Positions 24,443 to 32,442 of a DNA stretch of 37,804 bases are shown piece after piece; within the stretch, counting starts at the first letter, position 1; each line of letters begins with the position of its first letter. Location of the stretch: the NCBI GenBank assembly GCA_903835655.1, contig CAILNT010000048.1:1-37804 (forward strand), written 5' to 3'. The notes below the pieces were generated by a model. That model saw nothing but the letters and a program-made list of their open reading frames with translations. It searched no databases and was not told where the DNA came from. A program made the position numbers and the translations under genes. This DNA comes from an uncultured Pseudomonadota bacterium. Its GTDB lineage: Bacteria; Pseudomonadota; Gammaproteobacteria; Burkholderiales; Thiobacillaceae.

Positions 24443-24525
24443 GCTACGCTCGGTTCTCCCCCCGAGCACCCGCAAGGGGCAGGCCGTGTCCGTAATGCCG
24501 CTGAAGCGGCAACGGCTACGCTCGG
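24443..24525. repeat. Short repeats and hairpins in the dsrL-dsrJ gap
   Basis: GCTACGCTCGG occurs twice (24443-24453 and 24515-24525). Between them lie GCTCGG/CCGAGC (24448-24467) and the palindrome GCCGCT-GA-AGCGGC (24497-24510). The stretch stays open in the dsrJ frame but looks like non-coding repeat DNA, which is one reason to start dsrJ after it. Confidence 0.5.
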
Positions 24526-24577
24526 GACCAAGAAACACTTGGGGCGGCCCGGCGTGTTGCTTCAAAGGATGAATGGC

Positions 24578-25024
24578 ATGGCGAGAGTGGCCAACCTGCC
24601 CGATCTGGGCAAATGGTTCCGCATTGTCGCCTGTCTCGGCGCGATGGCCTTCACGGCCATCCCGTCGATGCAGGTGGTGGCGGGAGTCGATCTTCCCAAG
24701 TTGGAGCATGGCAAGGGGGATAAATGCGTGGACGACGTGGCCTTCATTCGCCGCCACCATCCGGACCTGCTCAAGCATCACCGCGACGAGACGGTTCGTT
24801 TGGGCATCCGCACGACCAAGTACAGTCTGAAGAAATGCGTCGAGTGCCATGCGGGCAGCAAGACCGGCAGCGTGGCATCGAGCAAGGAGGACTTTTGCGT
24901 CGCTTGTCACCGCTATGCCGGCGCCAAGCTGGACTGCTGGGACTGCCATGCCACGAAACCGGGCAAGCAGGCCGCCGTGCCTGATGCAAAGCCAGTCCTG
25001 CCCCTCCATGGAGGCAGCAAATGA
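24578..25024 (+). CDS. dsrJ: DsrJ, trihaem cytochrome c of DsrMKJOP
   Basis: DsrJ is the periplasmic trihaem c subunit. Three haem-binding motifs are seen: CVECH, CVACH and CWDCH. A further cysteine in GKGDKCVDD corresponds to the unusual cysteine ligand known for one haem of DsrJ. The N-terminal hydrophobic segment WFRIVACLGAMAFTAIPSMQ acts as an export signal or anchor. I chose ATG at 24578 (MARVANLPDLGK), which has AAAGGA upstream, giving 148 residues. The frame is open back to an ATG at 24422 just after dsrL, but that extension is repeat DNA. It overlaps dsrO by 4 bases. Confidence 0.9.
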   Translation: MARVANLPDLGKWFRIVACLGAMAFTAIPSMQVVAGVDLPKLEHGKGDKCVDDVAFIRRHHPDLLKHHRDETVRLGIRTTKYSLKKCVECHAGSKTGSVASSKEDFCVACHRYAGAKLDCWDCHATKPGKQAAVPDAKPVLPLHGGSK

Positions 25025-25764
25025 GTGATTCCATGAATTCCAAGCTTGAAGACCGTCGCGATTTTCTCAAGGCGGGTGGATTGGTCGCCGGCGTTACGCT
25101 GGCCCCCGGTCTGCTCTTCTACGGCGTGGCGCAAAGCCGCGCGCCGGAAGAGGGGGCCTCCAGTCGGCAACGCTGGGGCATGCTGATCGATACTACCAAG
25201 TGTGGCGATGGCTGTAGCGACTGCGTCACGGCCTGCAACACGGAGAACGGGCTCTCCGGCAAGACCGGTCCCCAGGATAGTCAGTGGATACGCAAGGTGG
25301 ACGTCAAGGATCTGCGCACGGGTTATGTGCAGAGTCTGCCCATGATGTGCCAGCACTGCGATAATCCACCCTGTGTCGACGTCTGCCCGACCGGTGCCTC
25401 GATGAAGAGGGCCGATGGCATCGTCCTGGTGGATCGCCATGCCTGTATCGGCTGTCGTTACTGCATGATGGCCTGCCCCTACAAAGCGCGTTCCTTCGTG
25501 CACGAGCCCATGCACGACCAGAAGCCGGATGTGCCACGCGGCAAAGGGTGTGTAGAGTCTTGTACCTTCTGCGTACAGCGTGTCGACAAGGGTGAACAAC
25601 CCGCCTGTGTCGAAGCTTGCGATGCCAAGGGCCACAAGGCCATGCTCTTCGGTGACCTCAAGGATCCGCAAAGCGCGATCTTCAAGGCGCTCAAGTCGAC
25701 TGACAGTGTCGAGGTGCGCGCCGATCTCGCGCTCGACACCGGTGTTCGTTATCAAGGGATTTAA
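25021..25764 (+). CDS. dsrO: DsrO, periplasmic Fe-S subunit of DsrMKJOP
   Basis: DsrO is a periplasmic ferredoxin-like electron carrier in the complex. The 247-residue protein has a twin-arginine signal (DRRDFLKAGG, Arg12-Arg13, followed by a hydrophobic stretch). Four cluster sets follow: CGDGCSDCVTAC, CQHCDNPPCVDVC, CIGCRYCMMAC and CVESCTFCVQR with CVEAC. It is translationally coupled to dsrJ by an ATGA overlap and followed by dsrP after 3 bases. Confidence 0.96.
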   Translation: MSDSMNSKLEDRRDFLKAGGLVAGVTLAPGLLFYGVAQSRAPEEGASSRQRWGMLIDTTKCGDGCSDCVTACNTENGLSGKTGPQDSQWIRKVDVKDLRTGYVQSLPMMCQHCDNPPCVDVCPTGASMKRADGIVLVDRHACIGCRYCMMACPYKARSFVHEPMHDQKPDVPRGKGCVESCTFCVQRVDKGEQPACVEACDAKGHKAMLFGDLKDPQSAIFKALKSTDSVEVRADLALDTGVRYQGI

Positions 25765-25767
25765 GCC

Positions 25768-26985
25768 ATGGCACATGAAGTCTGCGTCAATCAGGGTGGG
25801 GGCCGCACCGTTGAGTTCTTCGCCCTGCTCGGCCTGGGGGGGGTGCTGATACTCGGCGCCTTGTTCGCCTTCTTTACCCTGGAGCACCACGGCCACGTCC
25901 TGACGGGCATGAACAATCAGATCGTCTGGGGTCTGCCCCATGTGGTCGCCGTGTTCCTGATCGTCTCCGCGTCTGGAGCCCTGAACGTCGCCTCGATCGG
26001 TTCGGTGTTCGGCAAGGATGTCTACAAGAAACGCGCCCCGCTCTCCGGTATGCTGGCCTTGGCCTTGCTCTCCGGCGGCCTGGGTGTTCTGGTGCTCGAC
26101 CTCGGCCGTCCGGACCGTCTGATCGTGGCCATGACCCACTACAATTTTCACTCCATCTTTGCCTGGAACATGATCTTCTACAACGGCTTTTTCGCCATAG
26201 TCGGTCTGTATCTGGTCACCCTGATGGAGCGCAAGTTGAAATACTGGTCCCGACCGGTAGGCTTTCTGGCGTTCTTCTGGCGTCTCGGCCTGACCACGGC
26301 GACCGGTTCCATCTTCGGTTTCATCGTTGCTCGGGCCGGCTACAACTCCGCGCTGATGGCGCCGATGTTCATCATCATGTCCTTTGCCTACGGGCTGGCG
26401 ATATTCATGGTGGTGCAGGCCTCCATGTATAGCTGGAACGACCTCACGCTCGACTTGACCATCCGTCGCCGCATGAAAAAATTGCTCGCGGTATTCGTCG
26501 GCGCTTCACTCTATTTCACCGTCGTCTTCCACCTGACCAACTTGTATTTCGCCAAGCAATGGGACTACGAACAGTTCATTCTGCTCGATGGGGGCATCTT
26601 CACCGTTCTCTTCTGGGTGGGGCAGGTGTTCATCGGCGCGGTCTTGCCTCTGAGTCTGTTGTTCATCAACCGGTCTCAGGGTGAGCACTTGGTTTCCTTC
26701 AGCGTACTTGCGCCGCTGTTCGTCGTCGTGGGCGGTCTCTGCCAGATGTACGTCACCATCGTCGGTGGCCAGGCCTATCCCCTGACCTTGTTCCCCGGCC
26801 ACGAGGTGCGTAGCAGTTTCTATGACGGCGTGGTGCATGCTTATCATCCTGGCATCTACGAATGGTTGCTCGGTCTCGGCGGCATCGGCATCGCCTTCAC
26901 GCTGACCGTGGTCGCTGTGCGGGTGTTCAAGTTCCTGCCGCAGGATGACTTCAAACCCGTGCTCATGCGCAGAAGCACGGACTGA
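25768..26985 (+). CDS. dsrP: DsrP, NrfD-like membrane subunit of DsrMKJOP
   Basis: DsrP is the polytopic quinone-reactive subunit of the complex, from the NrfD/PsrC family. The 405-residue protein shows eight to ten hydrophobic helices, beginning GRTVEFFALLGLGGVLILGA. Family segments visible are VLVLDLGRPDRLIVAMTHYN, SIFAWNMIFYNGFFAIVGLY and PGHEVRSSFYDG. It lies 3 bases after dsrO. A strong intrinsic terminator follows within 25 bases of the stop, so DsrP closes the first transcription block. Confidence 0.95.
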   Translation: MAHEVCVNQGGGRTVEFFALLGLGGVLILGALFAFFTLEHHGHVLTGMNNQIVWGLPHVVAVFLIVSASGALNVASIGSVFGKDVYKKRAPLSGMLALALLSGGLGVLVLDLGRPDRLIVAMTHYNFHSIFAWNMIFYNGFFAIVGLYLVTLMERKLKYWSRPVGFLAFFWRLGLTTATGSIFGFIVARAGYNSALMAPMFIIMSFAYGLAIFMVVQASMYSWNDLTLDLTIRRRMKKLLAVFVGASLYFTVVFHLTNLYFAKQWDYEQFILLDGGIFTVLFWVGQVFIGAVLPLSLLFINRSQGEHLVSFSVLAPLFVVVGGLCQMYVTIVGGQAYPLTLFPGHEVRSSFYDGVVHAYHPGIYEWLLGLGGIGIAFTLTVVAVRVFKFLPQDDFKPVLMRRSTD

Positions 26986-27008
26986 TCGGACTTGGATCGT
27001 TGATCACG

Positions 27009-27040
27009 AAAAGCCGACAAAAACAGTCGGCTTTTTGTTT
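27009..27040 (+). terminator. Intrinsic terminator between dsrP and dsrN
   Basis: AAAAGCCGAC (27009-27018) pairs perfectly with GTCGGCTTTT (27026-27035) around AAAAACA, followed by TGTTTT. This is a textbook Rho-independent terminator. It splits the main dsr genes from dsrN-dsrR-cysG, which then depend on read-through or an internal promoter. Confidence 0.85.
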
Positions 27041-27062
27041 TGGAGCCAGTAAAATCCAAGCC

Positions 27063-28730
27063 ATGCTGTATCTCTCCGCCGCACACAAATCATCCGGCAA
27101 GACCACACTAACCCTGGGGCTGTGTCGCGCCCTGGCGAATCGTGGACTGAAGGTACAGGCATTCAAGAAGGGGCCGGACTATATCGATCCGATCTGGCAC
27201 GGGCTCGCGGCGCGTGGGGCCAGCTACAACCTGGATTTCCACATGATGCGCGAGGCCGAGATCACGGCGTTGTATGCGCGTCATGCCGCGGCGGCCGACA
27301 TCGCCCTGATCGAGGGCAACAAGGGCCTCTACGATGGCATGGACGTGGAAGGCAGTAACAGCAACGCCGCCCTGGCCAAACTCCTGGGTGTGCCTGTGGT
27401 GCTGGTGCTCGATTGCGTCGGCATGACGCGTGGCATCGCCCCCCTGATCCTGGGCTACCAGGCGTTCGATCCTGGCGTGAAGATCGCCGGCATCATCCTC
27501 AACAAGGTCGGCGGACCACGCCATGAGGGCAAGCTGCGTGAAGTGATCGCGCGGTATACGCAGGTGCCGGTATTGGGCGCGGTCTACAAGGACGAGCGCC
27601 TGGCCATCACCGAGCGCCACCTGGGCCTCGTTCCCGGCAACGAAGCCGTGGAAGCGGATGCCCGTATCGAAATCATGGCCGCCATCGTCTCGGCCCAGGT
27701 GGACATCGACCGTCTGCTGGAGGTCGCATCCAGTTGGAACCCTACAAAGCAGGCAGGGATGCCTGCGCTACAAGGCACCGACCGTCTGCTGGAGGTCGCA
27801 TCCAGTTGGAACCCTACAAAGCAGGCAGGGATGCCTGCGCTACAAGGCACCGACAGTCTGCTGGAGGTCGCATCCAGTTGGAACCCTACAAAGCAGGCAG
27901 GGATGCCTGCGCTACAAGACACCGACCGTCTGCTGGAGGTCGCCTCCAGTCGGGACCCTTCTTTGCACAAGGAGGGCAGGGGGGATTTGTCCTCGCTAGC
28001 CGCTAGGCAGGGTGGCGCAAATTCCCCCACGCCCCCCTTCGATAATGGGGAGCGGGGGCTGCGCATCGCCTATGCGCACGACCGTGCATTCGGTTTCTAT
28101 TATCAGGAAGACTTGGACAGCCTGCGCGCGGCCGGGGTCGAGTTGCTGCCCGTCGATACGCTGGTAGAGGTCTGCTTGCCCGAAGTGGATGGCTTGCTGC
28201 TGGGTGGGGGGTTTCCCGAAATGTTCATCGAGGAATTGGCCGCCAACGTCGATCTGCGCCGCGACATCGCCCGGCGGATCGAGGCTGGGCTGCCGGTCTA
28301 TGCGGAATGTGGCGGCCTCATGTATCTGTCGCGATCGTTGCGCTGGGGCGAGCGGCAAGGCGAGATGGTCGGCATGGTTCCAGGAGACGCCGTCATGAGC
28401 GATCGTCCCGTGGGTCGCGGTTACGCGGAGCTCGAGGAAACCGCCTTCGCGCCCTGGGCGCCCCAGGAAAAAATGGTTCCCGCGCACGAATTTCACTACT
28501 CGCACCTGGAAAATCTGCCGGCCGGCCCCAACTACGCTTACCGCGTGCGCCGGGGACAGGGCATGGATGGTCGCAACGATGGTTATGTTTACCGCAATCT
28601 GCTCGCCGCTTACTGCCACCGACGTGGTTCTGGAGAGCAGGGTTGGATCGCGCCTTTTCTCGAGAAAATTTGCACCCACCGTGCCTTATTACGAAACTTA
28701 GATCCACTATCGAAAGGAAATCAATCATGA
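27063..28730 (+). CDS. dsrN: DsrN, siroheme amidase (cobyrinate a,c-diamide synthase family) with an expanded linker
   Basis: DsrN is a CbiA/CobB-type glutamine-dependent amidotransferase thought to make siroheme amide for DsrAB. The P-loop domain (residues 1-215) opens MLYLSAAHKSSGKTTLTLGL. The class I glutaminase-like domain (about 335-550) has LLLGGGFPEMF, the Cys-containing YAECGGLMYL and HEFHYSH. Between them the protein, at 555 residues, is about 100 residues longer than usual. The extra part is three copies of a 24-residue unit containing SSWNPTKQAGMPALQGTD plus a Gly-rich stretch, all encoded by repeat DNA. Both catalytic domains look intact. ATG at 27063 starts the family match; an in-frame start further upstream would include the terminator. 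Confidence 0.92.
   Translation: MLYLSAAHKSSGKTTLTLGLCRALANRGLKVQAFKKGPDYIDPIWHGLAARGASYNLDFHMMREAEITALYARHAAAADIALIEGNKGLYDGMDVEGSNSNAALAKLLGVPVVLVLDCVGMTRGIAPLILGYQAFDPGVKIAGIILNKVGGPRHEGKLREVIARYTQVPVLGAVYKDERLAITERHLGLVPGNEAVEADARIEIMAAIVSAQVDIDRLLEVASSWNPTKQAGMPALQGTDRLLEVASSWNPTKQAGMPALQGTDSLLEVASSWNPTKQAGMPALQDTDRLLEVASSRDPSLHKEGRGDLSSLAARQGGANSPTPPFDNGERGLRIAYAHDRAFGFYYQEDLDSLRAAGVELLPVDTLVEVCLPEVDGLLLGGGFPEMFIEELAANVDLRRDIARRIEAGLPVYAECGGLMYLSRSLRWGERQGEMVGMVPGDAVMSDRPVGRGYAELEETAFAPWAPQEKMVPAHEFHYSHLENLPAGPNYAYRVRRGQGMDGRNDGYVYRNLLAAYCHRRGSGEQGWIAPFLEKICTHRALLRNLDPLSKGNQS
27709..27950. repeat. In-frame 72-bp tandem repeat within dsrN (three units plus part of a fourth)
   Basis: The word AGGTCGCATCCAG recurs at 27721, 27793 and 27865 with a period of exactly 72 bases. 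A fourth, partial copy begins at 27937. The units are almost identical. Each contains AGGCAGGGATGCCTGCGCTA, whose reverse complement (TAGCGCAGGCATCCCTGCCT) resembles one arm of the palindrome at 431-492. Seventy-two bases encode 24 residues, so copy number can change without a frameshift. Confidence 0.9.
27969..28039. repeat. Second inverted repeat within the dsrN linker
   Basis: AAGGAGGGCAGGGGGGATTT (27969-27988, then G) is the near-perfect inverse of CAAATTCCCCCACGCCCCCC (28018-28037, then TT), with a short palindromic centre (GCTAGC). This G-run/C-run hairpin is of a different type from the 72-bp unit. It reads through in frame as a Gly/Ser-rich linker. Confidence 0.7.
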
Positions 28731-29086
28731 TTAGTTTGACCAAGGAAGCCGCCGAACAGGTACGCGTCTCTGCCCAGGAGTCCGGCGCCGACAGGATGGC
28801 ATTGCGTGTCGCCGCCCGCGTCAATCAGGCGGGCATGCTGGAGTTCGGCATGGGTTTCGACGATGAGCGCAGCAACGATACCCTGGTCGATTCCTGGGGC
28901 GTGACCCTGCTGGTGAATGCCGAAAGCGCGCCGATGCTGGATGATGTCACCATCGACTTTTCCGAGGTCGAGTCCGGCGAACGTCGCTTCGTCTTCATGA
29001 AGGCCAGCGCCACGAGTTGCGGCAGTGGCGGCGGTGGTGGCGGTTGTGGCTCCGGGGGTTGCGGTTCCGGCGGTTGCTGCAGTTGA
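28727..29086 (+). CDS. dsrR: DsrR, A-type (IscA-like) scaffold relative with a Gly/Cys-rich tail
   Basis: DsrR is an IscA/A-type carrier homologue needed for full sulfur oxidation in Allochromatium. The characterised protein lacks the cluster cysteines. The 119-residue body (MISLTKEAAEQVRVSAQESG to ERRFVFMKAS) contains no cysteine, so the first ligand position of A-type proteins is absent. It ends in an unusual tail of about 22 residues with five cysteines separated by Gly and Ser (SCGSGGGGGGCGSGGCGSGG, then CCS). It overlaps the dsrN stop by 4 bases, and AAAGGAAA is its ribosome binding site. The tail could bind metal or a cluster; that is inference. Confidence 0.9.
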   Translation: MISLTKEAAEQVRVSAQESGADRMALRVAARVNQAGMLEFGMGFDDERSNDTLVDSWGVTLLVNAESAPMLDDVTIDFSEVESGERRFVFMKASATSCGSGGGGGGCGSGGCGSGGCCS

Positions 29087-29114
29087 TAGACTTTGAACCT
29101 TGCCTCTGAGAAAC

Positions 29115-30551
29115 ATGGACTACTTACCGATTTTCCTTGACCTGCGTGGTCGCAAGGGCCTGGTGGTGGGCGGTGGCGATGCCGCCGCGCGCAAGGCCGC
29201 GCTCATGCTCAATGCCGGCGCCTGGGTGCATGTGGTCGCACCCGCGTTGTCGGGCGCTTTCCTGGAACTGGCCGGCGGCGATCGCCTGATCCACCTCGCG
29301 GCACCCTTCCACGAAGCCCACCTCGAGGGCATGGATGTGGTCTTTGCCGCCAGCGAGGACGCCGAACTCGATCGCTCGGTGCACGATGCGGCGCGCGCGC
29401 GCCACGTTCCGGTCAATGTCGTCGATAAGCCGGCGGTGTGCTCCTTCATCATGCCTTCCATCATCGACCGCTCACCGGTGATGGTGGCGGTGTCCAGCGG
29501 TGGCGAGGCGCCGGTGCTGTCGCGCCTGTTGCGCGCACGCCTGGAGACCCTGATTCCCGCGGGCTACGGTCGCCTCGCGGCGCTCGCCGGCCGTTTCAAG
29601 CAGGCGGTTAGGAGCAAGTTTGGTACGACCGAGCAGCGCCGAAAATTCTGGGAAAAGGCCTTCCTCTCGCCGATTTCGGAAATGGTGTTTGCCGGCCGGG
29701 AGCAGGAGGCGGAAGCGAGTCTTGCCGCCATGATCGCGAACGAAGGCAACGGGCCCGCGACGGGCGAGGTCTATCTGGTCGGCGCCGGTCCCGGTAACCC
29801 CGATTTGCTCACGTTTCGTGCGTTGCGTCTGATGCAGCAGGCCGACGTGGTGGTCTATGACCGCCTGGTCTCGCCGCCCATCCTCGACATGTGCCGACGC
29901 GATGCCGACCGCATGTACGTCGGCAAGGAGCGCGACAAGCACGCCGTGCCCCAGGACGAGATCAACATGGTTCTGGTACGCCTGGCCCGCGAGGGCAAGC
30001 GGGTATTGCGTTTGAAGGGCGGCGACCCGTTCATCTTCGGCCGCGGCGGGGAAGAAATCGAAACCCTGCGCGAGCACGGTGTGCCCTTCCAGGTGGTGCC
30101 GGCGGTGACGGCGGCGGCCGGGGTGGCGGCTTATGCCGGCATCCCGCTCACCCATCGCGACCATGCCCAGGCCCTGGTTCTGGTCACCGGCCATCTCAAG
30201 GATGGGACCATGGATCTGGACTGGGACATGCTCTGTCGCCCGGCCCAGACCATCGTCATCTACATGGGGCTGAAGGGCTTGGTGACGCTGTGCGAGCAGA
30301 TGAAGTTGCACGGCATGCCCGGGGACACCCCCGCCGCCATCGTGCAACAAGGCACCACGCCGAATCAGAAGACCGTGACCGGCACCTTGGACAGCCTGCC
30401 TGCCTTGGCCGCCCAGGCCGAACTGAAGCCGCCGACCCTGATCATCGTCGGCAGCGTGGTCAGTTTGCACGCCAAACTCAACTGGTTCCACCCCGAGCCC
30501 GCGGCGGACGACCACTGGCATACTCCGCTGGACCGGCCGGCGCAACTCTAG
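29115..30551 (+). CDS. cysG: Siroheme synthase CysG
   Basis: CysG turns uroporphyrinogen III into siroheme: two SAM-dependent methylations, NAD-dependent oxidation and ferrochelation. The 478-residue protein has the N-terminal dehydrogenase/chelatase domain ([20 protein letters not shown], with [10 protein letters not shown]) and a dimerisation part. The C-terminal uroporphyrinogen methyltransferase domain, from about residue 215, contains [20 protein letters not shown] and [17 protein letters not shown]. The start ATG at 29115 is chosen over a TTG five codons upstream. Its place next to dsrR is functionally clear, since DsrAB needs siroheme. Confidence 0.96.
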   Translation: MDYLPIFLDLRGRKGLVVGGGDAAARKAALMLNAGAWVHVVAPALSGAFLELAGGDRLIHLAAPFHEAHLEGMDVVFAASEDAELDRSVHDAARARHVPVNVVDKPAVCSFIMPSIIDRSPVMVAVSSGGEAPVLSRLLRARLETLIPAGYGRLAALAGRFKQAVRSKFGTTEQRRKFWEKAFLSPISEMVFAGREQEAEASLAAMIANEGNGPATGEVYLVGAGPGNPDLLTFRALRLMQQADVVVYDRLVSPPILDMCRRDADRMYVGKERDKHAVPQDEINMVLVRLAREGKRVLRLKGGDPFIFGRGGEEIETLREHGVPFQVVPAVTAAAGVAAYAGIPLTHRDHAQALVLVTGHLKDGTMDLDWDMLCRPAQTIVIYMGLKGLVTLCEQMKLHGMPGDTPAAIVQQGTTPNQKTVTGTLDSLPALAAQAELKPPTLIIVGSVVSLHAKLNWFHPEPAADDHWHTPLDRPAQL

Positions 30552-30553
30552 TG

Positions 30554-30616
30554 GCGAGTCGCGGGTTGCGAGTCGCAAGTCGCATGTCGCGGGGCTGCTG
30601 GCCCCTCGCGACTCGC
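30554..30616. repeat. Inverted repeat between cysG and the ABC exporter gene
   Basis: GCGAGTCGCG (30554-30563) pairs with CGCGACTCGC (30607-30616). Between them the word GAGTCGC or AAGTCGC/ATGTCGC recurs. It could form a long hairpin at the end of the dsr-cysG transcript; no T-tract follows. Confidence 0.5.
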
Positions 30617-30622
30617 TGACGA

Positions 30623-32413
30623 ATGGCTCGCGATCACGCTCGCTCCGATTCCATGACGACCCGCACCACGGCCGGCCAGTGGCGGGCGGCATGGTCGCTG
30701 GTGCCCTACGTCTGGCAATACAAGGCGAGGGTGCTGACGGCCTTCGGGCTGTTGCTTTGCGCCAAGTTGGCGAATGTATCCATCCCGCTGGTGCTGAAGG
30801 AAATCGTCGACCGGGTGGGTAAAGTCGATGCTGCCAGTCTGGCGCTGCCGATCCTGTTCATCGTCCTCTACGGTCTGCTGCGCTTTGGCAATACCGCGCT
30901 CAATGAATTACGCGACGCCCTGTTCGCGCGTGTTCTGCAGCGCGCCATGCGCGGCGCCATACACGACGTCTTCTGCCACCTGCATGCGCAATCCTTGCGG
31001 TTCCATCTGGAACGCCGCACCGGTGGCCTGGCGGTGGACATCGAACGCGGCGCCCGCTCGATTCGCTTCCTGATCAATTTCACCCTGTTCAACATCGGCC
31101 CTACGCTCCTGGAAATCCTCATGGTGGCCGGGGTGCTGTTCGTGAAATACGACCCCTGGTTCGGCGGCATCACGCTGATGACTCTGGTCGTTTATGTTGC
31201 TTTCACCATCGCCATCACCAACTGGCGCTTGCAATACCGCCGTGCCATGAACGAGAGCGATTCGCGCGCAAATGCCCGCGCGGTGGACAGTCTGCTCAAC
31301 TACGAGACGGTGAAGTATTTCAACAACGAGCAATACGAGTCCGATCGACTCAAGGCCGATCTGGCTTGCGCCGAGGAAGCGACGGTACAAAGCGAGATTT
31401 CGCTTGCCTGGCTCAATGTCGGTCAATCCTTCATCATCGCCGTGGGCGTCACGGCGATGATGGGGCTGGCGGCGAAGGGGGTGGCGGACAAGAACATGAC
31501 CCTGGGCGACCTGGTGCTGGTCAATGCCTACCTGATCCAGTTGTTCATCCCGCTCAACTTCCTCGGCACCATCTATCGGGAAATTCGCAACGCCTTGACC
31601 GACATGGAAAAGCTGTTCGGCCTGCTGCACCAACCCCCGGAGATCGTCGATGCGCCGGATGCTTGCGAACTGGCGGTCATCAGGGGAGAGGTGCGCTTCG
31701 AGCGGGTCGGTTTCGCCTACGATCCGCGCCGACCGATACTGGAGGGTGTCTCATTCAGTATTCCAGCCGGGTGCAAGCTCGCCGTAGTCGGCGCCAGCGG
31801 GGCGGGGAAATCCACCCTCTCCCGCCTGTTGTTCCGCTTCTTCGACGTAGGTAGCGGGCGCATCCTGGTCGACGGCCAGGACATCGGTCGGGTCACGCAG
31901 GCGAGTTTGAGAAAACAGATCGGCATGGTTCCCCAGGACACAGTGCTGTTCAATGACAGCCTCTACCAAAACATCGCCTACGGCCGGCCCGGGGCGGCCC
32001 GCTCCGAAGTGATCGAGGCCGCGCGCGCGGCCCGGTTGGATGGACTCATCGCCAGCCTGCCGGACGGCTACGACACGATCGTGGGAGAACGCGGCTTGAA
32101 GCTATCGGGCGGTGAGAAGCAGCGCGTCGCCATCGCCCGCGTCATCCTCAAGAACCCGCCTGTCATGGTGTTTGACGAAGCCACTTCCTCGCTCGATACC
32201 GCGACCGAACAAGCCATAGGCGAAGAACTCGCGCGCATCGCCGAAAACCGCACGACGCTGGTCATCGCGCATCGTCTCTCGACGGTGGTGGATGCCGACG
32301 AGATCCTGGTCCTGGAAGGCGGGCACATCGTCGAGCGCGGCAGCCACGCCGCCTTGCTGGCGGCGGAGGGCCGTTATGCCAGCATGTGGCGCTTGCAACA
32401 GGACAGCGGGTAG
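30623..32413 (+). CDS. Atm1/HMT-type ABC exporter (fused membrane and ATPase domains)
   Basis: This 596-residue half-transporter has six predicted membrane helices in residues 25-320, then an ATPase domain with Walker A GASGAGKST, Q-loop MVPQDTVLFN, signature LSGGEKQRVAIAR and Walker B VMVFDEATSSLD. The segments VDSLLNYETVKYFNNEQYE and LNFLGTIYREIRNALTDM are characteristic of the Atm1 class. That class exports glutathione-bound sulfur, metal or polysulfide compounds. It follows cysG on the same strand after a hairpin. A role in moving sulfur conjugates is possible, but the class is widespread. The start is uncertain: ATG 30623 or ATG 30653 (MTTRTTAGQWRAA), neither with a good ribosome binding site. 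Confidence 0.88.
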   Translation: MARDHARSDSMTTRTTAGQWRAAWSLVPYVWQYKARVLTAFGLLLCAKLANVSIPLVLKEIVDRVGKVDAASLALPILFIVLYGLLRFGNTALNELRDALFARVLQRAMRGAIHDVFCHLHAQSLRFHLERRTGGLAVDIERGARSIRFLINFTLFNIGPTLLEILMVAGVLFVKYDPWFGGITLMTLVVYVAFTIAITNWRLQYRRAMNESDSRANARAVDSLLNYETVKYFNNEQYESDRLKADLACAEEATVQSEISLAWLNVGQSFIIAVGVTAMMGLAAKGVADKNMTLGDLVLVNAYLIQLFIPLNFLGTIYREIRNALTDMEKLFGLLHQPPEIVDAPDACELAVIRGEVRFERVGFAYDPRRPILEGVSFSIPAGCKLAVVGASGAGKSTLSRLLFRFFDVGSGRILVDGQDIGRVTQASLRKQIGMVPQDTVLFNDSLYQNIAYGRPGAARSEVIEAARAARLDGLIASLPDGYDTIVGERGLKLSGGEKQRVAIARVILKNPPVMVFDEATSSLDTATEQAIGEELARIAENRTTLVIAHRLSTVVDADEILVLEGGHIVERGSHAALLAAEGRYASMWRLQQDSG

Positions 32414-32442
32414 GGCGGAAAGGCGCAGCGGTGTGCCCTACG

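Noticed and set aside
27709-27950. CRISPR-like regular spacing in dsrN
   Set aside because: The units are directly contiguous 72-bp copies with no distinct spacers, and they keep the coding frame of dsrN.
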